NCBI GenBank assembly: GCA_973895155.1
Contig: OZ316891.1
Coordinates: forward strand, 5,456,001 to 5,520,000
DNA length: 64,000 nucleotides
Direction: 5' to 3'
Origin: Marsupella aquatica
Taxonomy: Eukaryota; Marchantiophyta
Shown: positions 1-12,047 of the stretch, piece after piece
Position numbering within the stretch: position 1 is the stretch's first letter
How the letters are laid out: each line of letters begins with the position of its first letter
Made by a program: the position numbers and the translations under genes
Notes under the pieces: generated by a model
What the model was told of the DNA's origin: nothing
What the model saw: only the letters and a program-made list of their open reading frames with translations
The model's database searches: none

Positions 1-3000
1 TTTTCTCGATAGAAGGTCTTGGTGAGTGCCGCTCTCCACAATACTCCCCTGTTCTACCACAGCAATTCTGCCCGCATTACGTATTGTAGAAAGGCGATGC
101 GCCACCAGAATCGTAGTCCTTCCCACCATGATGCGGTCCAGGGCTTCTTGCACCTCCTGTTCTGAGCTTGCATCCAATGCACTGGTGGCCTCGTCAAGAA
201 GCAGAACCCTCGGATCTCTTACTATTGCGCGAGCAATTGCTATGCGCTGCCTCTGCCCCCCTGAAAGCTGGACACCCCTCTCCCCAACCTGTATCACATG
301 CGATAGAGTGATCTTCAATTTTCATCAGAGTGAGCTCTTTGATAACGTCTTCACCATTTTTGCGCTTGAGTCCCTGAATTTCACTACTAACAGGCTCCTG
401 GATCTCGAGACGGATCCAGAAGTACTTACGTACAGCTTACTGTACTGTACTGTTGAGCCTAAGGGTTCAAACGTCAGTACTACGGGGAGCACTGCTTTAT
501 TGCTTTAAACCAAACATGGTCTAGTTCCTTGCACTTTACTCTGGAATTGTAAACGTAACCTCACCGTCCGCAAAATGAATGTGAGACCTAGCTAGGCTGT
601 AGATACGTTAAGAGAATAGTTAGAGTCTAGCATTGAGCAGAAACAGAGGCTGTTGCAACTGATTGAGTTCCACCCCATCAACTTCAGCAGATGAGGCAAG
701 TGGGAGGAGGGACCAAGGGGCACCTGCCTGAGTTTGATATCCATGTGGAAGCGCGCTGATGAAAGTATGGGCATTTGCCACCTTGGCCGCCTCTTCAATA
801 TCTTTCTCGCTAGCATTGTCGTTACCGTATGCAATATTTGCAGCAATTGTCGTGGCAAACAATGCTGGCTCCTGGTTGACTAGGCCTATCTGCCGCCGCA
901 ACCACTTCAATTCTATCTTTCTCAGGTCCAGACCATCCAGTAAGACCTCTCCTGCAGTTTGAAGATAATTACTTATTAGGAGTGAGTGCATCATTCTACA
1001 GGCCATCAGGTCGAGAGGAACGCGGGACCATATATAGACTGTACAAAGAATGACATAAATCCAATGCCACTCAACAGATCAGCTTGTCTAGACAGTACAT
1101 TGATCAGTCTTTCTGCATAGTCTGCTACCTGCAGTGGGATCATAGAAGCGTTCGATGAGTGAAACGACGGTACTCTTCCCAGAACCACTGCGGCCAACAA
1201 TAGCCACACTCTCTCCTGACGATATAACCATGCAGAACTTCTGGAAGATAGGGAGGTCAGGCCTCGAGGGATACGAAAAATCAACGTTGCGAAGCTCAAT
1301 ATGACCCTCTACGTTGGTGGGCGTCATCGCACTTTGAATTGGCTTATTGATTGAAGGCTCGCGATTGATTACTTGAAACAACTTGTAAGCGGCAGCCTGT
1401 GCTTTTTGAAATGGAGTGATATTGGACATGGCTAGTGCTAGCGACCTGTGTTGCGTTTCAGACAAGCTTGTCAGCAAACAAATGAATATTGATTCACGTA
1501 CTGCAGATCAATTGTGCGCAATTGATAAGCGAGAGTCCCTTAATTCCACTACATTGCTTTTCTTATTATAATGTCACCCACTCATTAACTCCCGCTTTAC
1601 CTCCGAAGCAGTCATTCAACTTCTAATCTCAAAAGATGACAAAGGAAAACTAGCTTCACAATAATAAATCATGAATCGATAAACAAGATTGTATCTATAT
1701 AAATGACCATAAAACCTCTGCAAAGTAAAATTACATATCAGGGTTGATGCCAATCGATCAATAAAGTAGACTTACGTGCTCCCGACGACGACGTTGAAAA
1801 TTGTGGCAATGACATCGCCCCCATTGGCTACACCCTTGCGGACGAGGATCCCGCCGAAAAAGAGGCACAAAGCATAGCAGCTGAACAGAACATACACGGT
1901 AATACCCAATCCCATACCCTTGACAAAAGCACCTCTCACACTGAGCTTGAGCGTCTTCTGTAACGCGTCCGAATAAGACTTGGCAAATTTCTCCTCAGCC
2001 ACAAAAGAGTGGACAGTACGAACCTGAGAAAACGCCTGCATCCAGGAGCAAAAGCCTATATTGTGACATTCAGAAATGTGAATAAAGACAATTCAGTGGA
2101 CGGAGCACAGCTTTAAAACAAGAATATAGAACAATATCATTTACACGCCCCTCACCATGGTCCATAGCTCTTGCTTCAATTTTGATACCAAAAAATCTTA
2201 GGAAGGCATAATTATAAGCAGACGACGTTGTCTCATCTGATGCCCAAAGCTGTGTAAACTCCGAGACATATCTATAGTTCGAAATTATATATATATAATA
2301 ATTATATCTATATAAAGTGGTAGAAAGATGAGTTTCCTAAAGAAATTGAAAAGTCTTAAGAACTAACAACCGAGGGTTAGCCCAGACGAATATGATGTAA
2401 AAGCAAAGAATAAACAACTGAATTTTCATGGTGAAAAGAACGATTCCTTCAATTAATAAGATTTACATAGATGTATTTTTGTGTGTGAGAAAACAAAAGC
2501 AGTCCACCCAAAATATTACTGGGTTCTGTGCATTTCAAGATCTTTAGAACTGGAACAGCCACCTAACGCTAAGATCAAGCTCAGTTGGGCCATCTTAACT
2601 CTTTAGTCCGGCTGCCCTAACAAACAGCAAAACGAAAAAGACTAATTGTCAATAGCTAAAGATCTCTTGGTAAGTAATCAATATTCGTTTTCCAAAACAT
2701 TAATTGTTTTAGGAAAACGGATTAATTTGTGCTATAAATAGATTTGAAGAGACCACGATTTTGGGCACGCTTTTTGTTCCTTTACTAGGTTTGGTGGTTT
2801 TTTAACTTTTCCCATGGAAAAGAAAGGAATTGTAATCCTACATTTATTTAGGTCTTATAGTTATTGTCAAATTTTGATAGTCCATCCACTGTCTAGCTTA
2901 TGACAACAAACTGCGTGACGTTTTAGTAATATAATCTTGTCAACTTTGGTTGCGGTCGTCCCTATTTTTCATGACATCTGCTTATTATTTTGGTTAGTTG

Positions 3001-5261
3001 CCCTAAAGTTCTCGACATTGGCGTTTTATGTCCTAAGACTCAAGTGCATCCACTAAGATCCCACTCCACTCAGATCCCAATCTAATGAAGTCTCCAAAGT
3101 TTTGACTTGCTGTTGTGCTATTTGAAGTTAAAGACAAAGATGCTGATGACTTTAGACCTTCAGGTGATATCTCGACCAGCGATGACCAGAAATTGTCATC
3201 GCTTATTCCTGATGGTCACCAGCATTCAGATGTATTGCTGTTGTGGCGTACATATATCAAAGATGCTGCCATGCAAAGTATATTTGTCTGAGCTAGCAAG
3301 ACCTCGTCTCTTGTGAGAATCATTGTGGGATCAGAAAAAAATATTACTTGGGTCAGCGAACACATTTCACTGAGTTAGCAATGTGGTTGTGTCTTGTAAG
3401 AGTCTGTGGGACCAGAGAAACCCATAGAGCATGGGATCTAGACAGGCTGCCGTCCTTTTGTAAGCTAGATACGCTCAAACATTCGTTTAGCTATTGTATA
3501 CGTGTAACGCAGCCACTTCATGAGAGACATAAGAGCCTTCTACACTGCGCTGAATCCAGAAAGACCCAGACCACTACTTCCGATTCCATTCAGTTGCTGA
3601 GCAGCGATATCCTGAAGGAAACCAGAGAATAATATATGGCTACATACATCTTCCGCAATCTCTCGATTCACCAAAATGCATGACATTGAGACCCTTAATT
3701 TAATCGAGAACAAGACCTCATCTGCTTGAACAGATCGAGATTACATTACCTCGTACGCGATGCTTCCTGCTTCGGAGTAGGCAGATTGTGCTTTCGTCGT
3801 GTAACGACTGAGGTAATAGGCGTATAGACCTCCTGATAACGCGATGCACGGTATGACGGCTAGGGTCACGACGGCAATTCGCCACATTGAGTAGAAAGAG
3901 AGGATGAAACTCGCGAAGAAGGTCACTGTATGGTGGAGGAAGTGGCCCGTCTGCGCAGATCGACACAGAACGAAAGAAGCAAAAGTGTTGATTCCGTGTT
4001 CAATTGTTGCCCGAGTAATTTGACCTGTAATTAATAACTTGTCATCAAGGTATCGAGAATGGCAGTACAGCCGTCGCTTTATACCTTTTCACTTATGGCA
4101 TCCTGCACTGCGAGGGAGTCAGTGGCGACGCAGTTTACAATGTCTCCGGTGTTGGTCTCAGTATCAAAATACGCCACGTCTTGCCGAAGCAGCGCTTGAA
4201 GGTACTTCGTCCTCAGTCTTGTTGCCTGCCTGTGTCCGCTTTGCATCCAAAATGCAATCTCTGGGCGGCGGTGGATCGACAAGCAGAACATTAGAACAAC
4301 ACTTTCCTGAGGAGCTTCAATCAACCCAAGCACCAAAGCACACTGACAACAGAACTGGATTCTCCGATTCGGATCAAAAAGAAAACGCGTAGGGGGCAAT
4401 AATATACCTAGCCATGATGAAACAAGACATACGGTGCTCATATATATGAAATATAAAGCATACTGCATCACACAAACGCAATACAACAAGATTCTTAGCG
4501 TGTGACGAAATTGACGTCAGTATGTCCGTAGTAGATCGCCTTATGCATGCACCTCGCGAAAAGTTTGCAATGAACTGACCGACTCGATGTTTAAGCACCA
4601 TGCACAGCAGAGCGGCAGCATTTTCAAAATGTTGAGCTTTTGTCACTTATATATGAGTTTCTAATCATGAATAGCTGACTGTCAAGTACGTATTCTAATC
4701 AGAGCTAGTTGCTATGTAGTCCAGTCCGTCAATTGCTGAAGTGAATTTGTACTTAGTGAACCCCAAAGGCTAGCAACGCTAGTAGAATACTTCAGCTAAA
4801 AGGTGAACGGAGTTTCAACTACATGTCAAATACACGAAAGCCAGATCATGGCCAGCAGCAAGGGTTACACGATAGCTACGACTCGGGTTAGTGACTGCTT
4901 AGCTGCACTAGTGTACCTTATCCGTAGTTCGCTGTATATTGTGTGAGCTCCCAATTCCGTTGAGAAGTCTTCCGAAAAACACAAGTATGAGAGGAAGAGC
5001 TATGCCGTGACCAATAGCGCCAGCGGATCCAACAAACATCAATCCACAGTCGAATCTGTCAGCGAATGAATATAGCTTTACAAGAGACACCTTCTGTTCC
5101 GTTGGCTTTGCGGATTTCCCAACATTTTTCTCCTGATTGTTACCTTCAACCTTTGCCTTTGCCCATCTCCACCACTTGTCTTTCTTCTTCTTCTCCTCAA
5201 GCTCACCTTCATCGTACTTCCTTGCACTAGAGCGATCCTCAATATAGTCTCGGAGGTTCAT
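1..5261 (-). CDS. ABCB: ABCB (MDR/P-glycoprotein-like) ABC transporter, N-terminal half, cut by the window edge
   Basis: Exons by splice signal and phase: 5261-4917, 4342-4085, 3950-3750, 2035-1776, 1445-1129, 951-728 and 288-1, about 631 residues, still open at base 1. The start ATG at 5261 precedes a charged cytosolic N-terminus ([11 protein letters not shown]-like) and a first membrane helix near residue 85. The next three exons are transmembrane domain 1, including WMQSGHRQ and [20 protein letters not shown], typical of ABCB. NBD1 shows the A-loop context DFSYPSRP, Walker [10 protein letters not shown] (about 439-447), Q-loop VNQEPALFA, signature LSGGQ (543-547), Walker B VLLLDEA and H-loop AHR. 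Family knowledge: a full-size exporter of about 1250 residues using ATP to move auxin or other lipophilic molecules across a membrane; the substrate cannot be read here. TMD2 and NBD2 lie outside the window. The intron between exons 6 and 7 seems to use a GC donor. The residues just before EIAFWMQ fit the family poorly, so that exon edge is less sure. Confidence 0.9.
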
Positions 5262-7874
5262 TGTGAGCAACCACTGGAGCTCGTTGCAGACGTCAAAAAC
5301 ACCAAACAGACAGGCTAGGATGCCGATACATGACACCTAGAGCAGGTTCCTAAAGATTATAACTCCACTTCGCTTAGGTGCCATGAGGGTAAGTTCCTCA
5401 TGAAGCGCTGTGAATGATCAAATGCCGCAACCTCTTCCGACACATCAACCAATTAGACCAAGAGGCACATTCTTTCGTTGTTGTCCAGTGCAGATGTAAC
5501 AAGACAACGATTGATTCGCGAAAACTGCAGCTGCTATGCAGGGGAACTCGAACAGACGCGAACGGAGCCTTGCCAAAGGTCAGACCAAGGGGAACATTCC
5601 CTGGCCATCATGCATCACAAGTAAAATCCACGGCATTCCTCTAACTTTAGAGCACAACGAGGAAACCTCAATTCAAAACTCAACGCTCCTTGGTTATCCC
5701 AGAATTGCTGCCGCCTGATTCAGATTGTACGTACGTCTAGTCAAATCAACTGAATGAGTGATACCAGAGTGATACCAGGGGTCGAGATGAGGTTCTAAAA
5801 TTGAACTTCCTCGAGCTGTATTTGCCCAAGTGCGCTGGGGGTTTAGTGACTGATGATATTTCCAAGGGTCACATAGCTTTTCGCCTGGGCTGGCACGAGG
5901 ATTTGACTGGGGCCTATTATACTCAGAACTGACTGCAACACCCTATTTCCACTCCAACGAGACAATGATGACCTGATCCAGAACATATGCCTCGCATATC
6001 CAACGGCACATTCGAAAGCACAATTTATGTCTTCCCTCTTATATATTAATTGAACTACCGCAATTCCTAGGTAACAACGTCAAAATAATGCCGGCTCATT
6101 CAAGGCAAATAAGAGCTGAACACTGTGTCCTTCCCATGACGTTTCTGAGTCGCTGTACCTGGTCTTAAAAACGGTGATAGGAATACGTTTTGGGGGGGAG
6201 TTCTCTGCTAAAAGTATTTGAGACATACTTGTCATATAATTTTGTATTATTTAATTCATGTCAGTATAGTTCACTGGCCCCAATGCACAACCATGCCTGA
6301 TATAAAGTAACAGTTGTGAAGGCAAGCTAGGGTCTAAAGCTAAGGTCTATTTTAGAGGCGAGGAAGTGTCCTCTGGGCAAGAAAATAACTTTGGAAAGGA
6401 AGTGTCTTGGAGGGAGGCAACAAAGTGTACTCAAGGGTGTTGTTGATGCTGGGTTGATGCAAAACATAATAGTGCCCAAGGACAACCTAGTCAAAATTGT
6501 TGCACTTTGGGTACTCAGGCCATCGCACCTATAGTGTCGTGTTGTTGGCCCTTCATCACGAGCGAGAGCAAGGAAGGGATGTTCGTGAGGGTGGGGTGGA
6601 CATCAGCAAAGGGAGGAATCGTGGAGGGAGGCAGAGTCATGCAAGGGAGGGACAGGCGGTCAAGGCGTGCCTGGGCATGCCCAGCATTGCATGGAGTCGG
6701 GCAAAAGGTCTTAATTAGGGAGGGATGGCTGGGGATCCTTGCGGGGATCCTTGAATGCATGGATGGGACCAAGGGCAGGCTTGCAAGGTAGGTTTTAGGC
6801 AAAAAGGGGGGCCACATATGGGACCAAAAATTAATGGCCGCATACCATATTGTCCACCATATTGTCACAATTCTTTGCATATTCTGACCACATAGCTTTG
6901 GTCTCTGGCTTGATTTACTCCATAGCTATATCAGTTTGTTGCTCAGTACTACCTTAATTATTTTGTCATTGAATTGTTGGGGACTTTCAGGATTTTTGGC
7001 CCTTTGATCTTCTCTTTATTACAGTAAGTCTCCTGCCCTTGAGGTCATGTCTGTCCCTCCAGGGTAGGCATGGCATTTTTGCTCATTGCACTTGATACAT
7101 TAAATATTTTTTTATTGAAACATGTTTGTAAGTATTGTAGGTTCTACTAACCTTTGCCTCTTTGCCCCTGCGATTGAATGTATTCTCCACGCAGGGATCT
7201 GGCCTAGCCATCCCAGCGAAAAACGTTGGGCCTGCACCTGGGGAGGGGAGGGGATGCACCGAATAATGCTCCCAATGCTTTCCCCTATGAAGGCTAGTAG
7301 AGCGGGTAGTAGAGACAACAAAAAAATCGATAGATGGAAAATAACGGACAAAACGATTAATATTGTCTTCACAAGCTAGGGTCTAATCTCAGTCGTACGT
7401 TATCGATCGAGTTGATCGTGTTCCCCATCGTGTCTTACGTGGAGCGTAGAGGTGGTGAGGACCTGAGACAATTGCTGTCTGTGAGAACTTTTCCACAACG
7501 CCAAACAGTCCAAGAGGACACCGACAAAACCTCTTTGACAGTTTGTGGCTCAGGTTGCGTGCCCAACGATTGCCTTCGTCCACTATTTTTGGACATCGTT
7601 GTTTTTCTCGCACGAAGTGCGTCTGGTAATTCTCCTTACTCGATCTGAATGTGGACTTTTTCTGGCTCAGGGAGCTTGTCCTGTGCATGATTCAATTTCC
7701 TTCATCGTCTTGACTGTGATCCATTTCTGGCTAACGTTGCGTGTGGAGTGTCTGACACGAAACCCAACCTCATTCATTTTCTGGCAGAACTTTGTTCCGT
7801 ACGTACTATTTGATTTGACTCTGATGTCATTATTTGTATACAAACTTTGTCATCTCGATGCCCATTGCTTTGTG
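5262..7874. other. Intergenic, upstream of the ABCB gene
   Basis: No gene recognised. It should hold the ABCB promoter and 5' UTR, but no TATA box or start site could be fixed by eye. Overlapping ORFs on both strands at 6497-6880 lie in a GC-richer patch and have no recognisable domain. Confidence 0.5.
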
Positions 7875-8062
7875 CACATCAAAATATGACATATACGATG
7901 TACTAACACCCCTGCCAGTGATAATCCTAGTTTTTTCCTTTCAATCAATGAATGCAGCCACATTTTGATGTGTGATTACCAGTACGAACACCCCTGCCAG
8001 TGATAATCCTAGTTTTTTCCTTTCAATCAATGAATGCAGCCACATTTTGATGTGTGATTACC
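7875..8062. mobile_element. MITE-like short element, copy 1
   Basis: It begins CACATCAAAATATGACATAT and ends CACATTTTGATGTGTGATTA. The ends are imperfect inverted repeats (CACATCAAAATATG against the complement CACATCAAAATGTG). The same pair of ends, with unrelated interior, bounds 56391-56571. Short, non-coding, paired inverted ends and recurrence fit a non-autonomous DNA transposon. I could not define a target-site duplication. Confidence 0.45.
7905..8062. repeat. Tandem duplication, 2 x 76 bp
   Basis: Bases 7905-7980 and 7987-8062 are near-identical 76-bp copies (AACACCCCTGCCAGTGATAA ... TGTGTGATTACC) separated by AGTACG. The duplication includes the right end of the MITE-like element, so that terminus is present twice. 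Confidence 0.9.
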
Positions 8063-10222
8063 AACAGGGCATTGCTTTGATTGTCACCATTTAATAATCA
8101 TCGCTCTCATGGTCTACAGGTCAATCAAGTTAGTTCAGTATTATTATATATTATATAGAGTACCAATTCGCTTGATTGCTGCATGTTTGTGTTATCTTTC
8201 TTAAGCACAATTAAGTGCCTAAGCAGGTCTTCGTCTGTCCATGGAGCCTTTGGATCACATCAGAGGTAGTCTGAATTTGTATCATTTCGGGGAAGTGGGC
8301 ACTATGAGGGTCCGATGATGCTAAACAAAGAAGGCAACCGGCTTGAAAGCCTAATTCCGAGTCACTTCGGCATTGCTCCGGGATTAGAGTTCCTAGTTTC
8401 GGGCGTTCTGTAGGACCCCGTTTGAAGGGTTTTGAATCTCGTGCTCACATGTGTCTCTGGCGATTCAAGAATCCCCTTTCATTGCTTACAATACCTAAAT
8501 CGGCATTCCTGACACCAATCTCAGAAAGTCGTCCAAAGCTTTTCATTCTCAACCAATGAAAATTGTGGATAGGAGGTGCTGGATCAAGGTGCTGCTGGAA
8601 AGCTCGGTGATGATACCGATTGAGCAAGACCAAGCATAGTTCCAGTAGCTCGCGACACTAAACTCTAAACCCCTGATGAAAGTGACAACAACCAGACGAA
8701 CGTGTTGAGAAGTAGATGACTCAGCCAGCTGGACCAAGACAAGGAAAGAACGAGAAAACACGATTATTTTTTTCCCTTGCTCCTGCTAATCATGTGTGTA
8801 CTTTGTAGCAAATGTTCGCTCTGGTTGATTTTCGACATTCAAGCGTGGTAGCGTAGTTCGAAGTGTGTGCCAGAGTTTGGTCCACCGGTACATTGAGCTC
8901 ACCTGGCACGGAACCGCGAAATACTGCGGAAAGGGAAGGTCTGTGAGGTCGATTTACCTGCAAAGTAAACGAGAAACTGGAACCACAGAACGCAGGAGAA
9001 TTACCAATTGGTGGCCCGGGCGAGAAGCATGTATCTGAAAGGGATGGTTAGCAAGGAGATACAGATCGTTAACGCGTCGGGCACATCCTATTCTCAGCGC
9101 GCATGTTCACGAACGTACAGCCTCGCACGGATTCTTCAGCAATGTAATGACCAGTCTCTGTTTGTGTATAGAAAGTCTCTGAGGACTCTTTGGTAGCTAG
9201 CATCTTCATTGACATACTACCGATCGACGAGTCCAGTCAGACGGGGACAGTTGTTCGCCTGGACTAGATCTCCGACACCCATGCTGTACACTTAAATATC
9301 GACCAGCAGGCCACGGTTGACTTCTCAATTAATCAGAAACGCGCTCTCAGATTTCAGAAAACCTCGACCATGCGGTACCTCAGTCAGCCAGCAAGTATAC
9401 ATCCCACCCATTGACCCATGCATTTAAGCTCGTAATTTACAATATATTGCTGGAGAGGAGACATACAAGTTCAATTTTCGATTTAGTAATTTCATATCAA
9501 ATTCTGTGGTGGGCAGTAGACATCTGCAGACCCTTGTCTCTTATCGGCGATACCATGTGCGTCTGATGTATATTTGTCCTACAGTGAACACCACTCATCA
9601 ACGGCTCTACGCCCTCCGCTGTATGCAGGTGGTGCCAGTGAATCTAAAAGTTACTTGAATTGAACGGCATCTCGGCCGGATACATGTATCTGCATTTTAT
9701 TGATCGATCGATCCAGCAACTCGATTCAAGCTTTGAGGCACCGTGAACACTGGGCATGCAAGATTGTTTTCGAGGGATTGAGATTTTCCAAACGCACTTT
9801 GCATATATTGCATATATAGGTCCAAGATGCGGTGAAGGGTCAACGGTTGAAATGTTGGAGAACACAGGCTAGGGCACCGTAAAAGGTGATCGGTTGGACA
9901 TCTTGAACGATAAACGATGCTCAGATCGACATGCAGTGCTTGAGTTTGTCATGTAGGTGCGCCCTTGCGTCATAGCCTCTCTTCCATCCATAGACAACAT
10001 AGAAAGGACGCGCGGGACATTTCTTTCCAGTCCAATTGCAGAATTGGCTTTAATCGTCGAAGGTCGAGCATCATATCTCGAGAGAACACTCAACGACGAA
10101 CAACTTCCTTGAGGTTCGGGGTGCCGCTCAAGACTGGTCTAATACTTCCAGCTACAGAGCTGGTCTAAGAGGCAGTCAGAGCTCGAACCGGACCTCAGCC
10201 AGAGCAAAGACACGTTCGCAGG
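8063..10222. other. Intergenic, upstream of the first XTH
   Basis: Holds the presumed XTH promoter. Short ORFs on both strands have no recognisable domain and I see no other structure. Confidence 0.4.
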
Positions 10223-12047
10223 ATGTCTAATTTGGCTCACAGAAAGTTGCTCGGATTCATTCTGCTTCTCACTCACATAATAGCTGGAGCGTTCACTCAA
10301 CAGGTGCCCCCTACGTTAAGCAGGCCATTCGATGCGCTCTATCATAAGACGTGGAACCCTGACAAAATTCACCGTTCCAGCGATGGGAGCATTGGACTGA
10401 CATTGGATCTAAAGGAAGATGGTATGTGTACAATTTCTTAGTCTGGAGCTAGACGTACATTCAAATTGAATTGCCTCAGTGGCATTCTTGCTGTGCAATA
10501 TTCAACATAGAAAATTTTAATGATTCAATTTTCTATCTGTGACTTTAATTTCCAGCAGCATGGACCTATTTTCTAATAACGTGGAATCCACTAATCGGGC
10601 ACTGCAATTACTTGTCTAGACTCAGGCCTGTGGTATGTAAAGGGTATGTATATTGAACCAACTGACGATGATCTGCATCAGTCACTTTACATACAATGAA
10701 TTACTCTCCAACCTAGTTGATGAAGTTCGGAGAAAATTTCAGTTTTACGTAGGTCTGAATTATTCATGGCGCGGAACTAGGAGGACTGTATTAGTCGCGA
10801 AATGGATCTGCTCTACACGAGTGTCGCGTATGGTCGGCAAGATCTTATAATTTGATCGCTTCCGATTCCGGTTTTCTCTTCAGGTTCGGGGTATTCCTCA
10901 CGAAACCTACACTTGTTTGGATATATTAGCACTGCGATCAAGCTCGTCGCGGGGGACTCGTCTGGAGTTGTCACTGCATATTATGTAAGTCGCTAGACTG
11001 AGTTCGTGTCTTTAATCACGTTGCCCAGCAAATTATGTATTACATTACCTTTCTCCTCCTTTGCTGCACGACCAACAGTCCCATATAGATATTGCTGTAT
11101 ATATAGCACGACGATGACTTGGAAAGTTGTTGTCTTTACTTCAATGCAATGCAACAGATGTCCTCGAATATAACCAAGACTGACCACGACGAGCTAGATT
11201 TCGAATTTCTGGGAAACAAGAGCGGAGAACCTTACGTTCTTCAGACTAACGTCTTTGCTAACGGAGTAGGCCGTAGAGAACAGCGAATTTATCTGTGGTT
11301 CGACCCAACCGCAGGGTACCACAACTATTCTGTGCTCTGGAACAAGGAGATTATCATGTAAGTGAACTGTCGGACTTCACTACTGTAGTCAAATTCTTGC
11401 AGCTAGTTTCTTCAAAATTATGGGGATAGCTTAGAAGAACACCGAAATGACACCTCGTTGGCAGCAAAAGCTCCTTCCAACTTTTTGCAGCTAATTTCTT
11501 TGACTGACCCGGGGAGTGACCCAAATTGCTAGAGTGATCATTAGAACGAATGGGTCACCATATTTGAAACACGAATATCTATGTTCTAACCATAAATCGA
11601 GGTGCTGACTCTTAAATTTTGCTGAACTTGTGGATCAGTTTTTCTGTCGACGAAGTACCCATCCGGGTGTTCCAAAACAATGAAAATCTTGGCGTGGGCT
11701 ACCCTCGGAGTCGGCCTATGGGAATATATTCCACTATCTGGAACGGACAAACGTGGGCCACTCGTGGGGGCCGTGACAAAATAGATTGGACTCAAGCTCC
11801 TTTCGTTGCATCTTTCGGAAACTTCATAATAGATTCTTGCTGGTATTCACCCTCTTCCGGCAATTCTACGGTTCATATTGGCTCTTGTGCAACATTTAAC
11901 AAATGGTGGGCTCAGCCGAAGTTCCAAAGTTTGGATAGAAACCTTCGAACCCAAATGAAATGGGTGAAGGAGTACTACATGATCTATGACTACTGCACCG
12001 ATAGTAAGAGATATCCTGTGGCTCCTCCAGAGTGCGCCACAAACTAG
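10223..12047 (+). CDS. XTH: Xyloglucan endotransglucosylase/hydrolase, GH16, copy 1
   Basis: Four exons: 10223-10421, 10884-10984, 11158-11357 and 11639-12047, all GT-AG with matching phases, giving 302 residues (family about 270-340). Residues 1-25 form a signal peptide ([16 protein letters not shown]), so the protein is secreted to the wall. The GH16 catalytic motif [11 protein letters not shown] is at 110-120, with nucleophile E112, D114 and acid/base E116. The usual N-glycosylation site follows at N120-[11 protein letters not shown] and [11 protein letters not shown] are family blocks, and the C-terminal XET_C region has the paired cysteines in [10 protein letters not shown] and PPEC. Family role: cuts xyloglucan and rejoins it to another chain, or hydrolyses it, during wall growth. 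The gene is paralogous to the XTH at 21029-23192. Whether it favours transferase or hydrolase activity cannot be told by eye. Confidence 0.93.

Noticed and set aside
26-508. 160-codon plus-strand ORF
   Set aside because: Its first part is the antisense of the ABCB nucleotide-binding domain, and the rest runs into the intron.
6497-6880. Overlapping ORFs on both strands in a GC-richer patch
   Set aside because: No motif, no splice context and no support for either strand; probably composition-driven.
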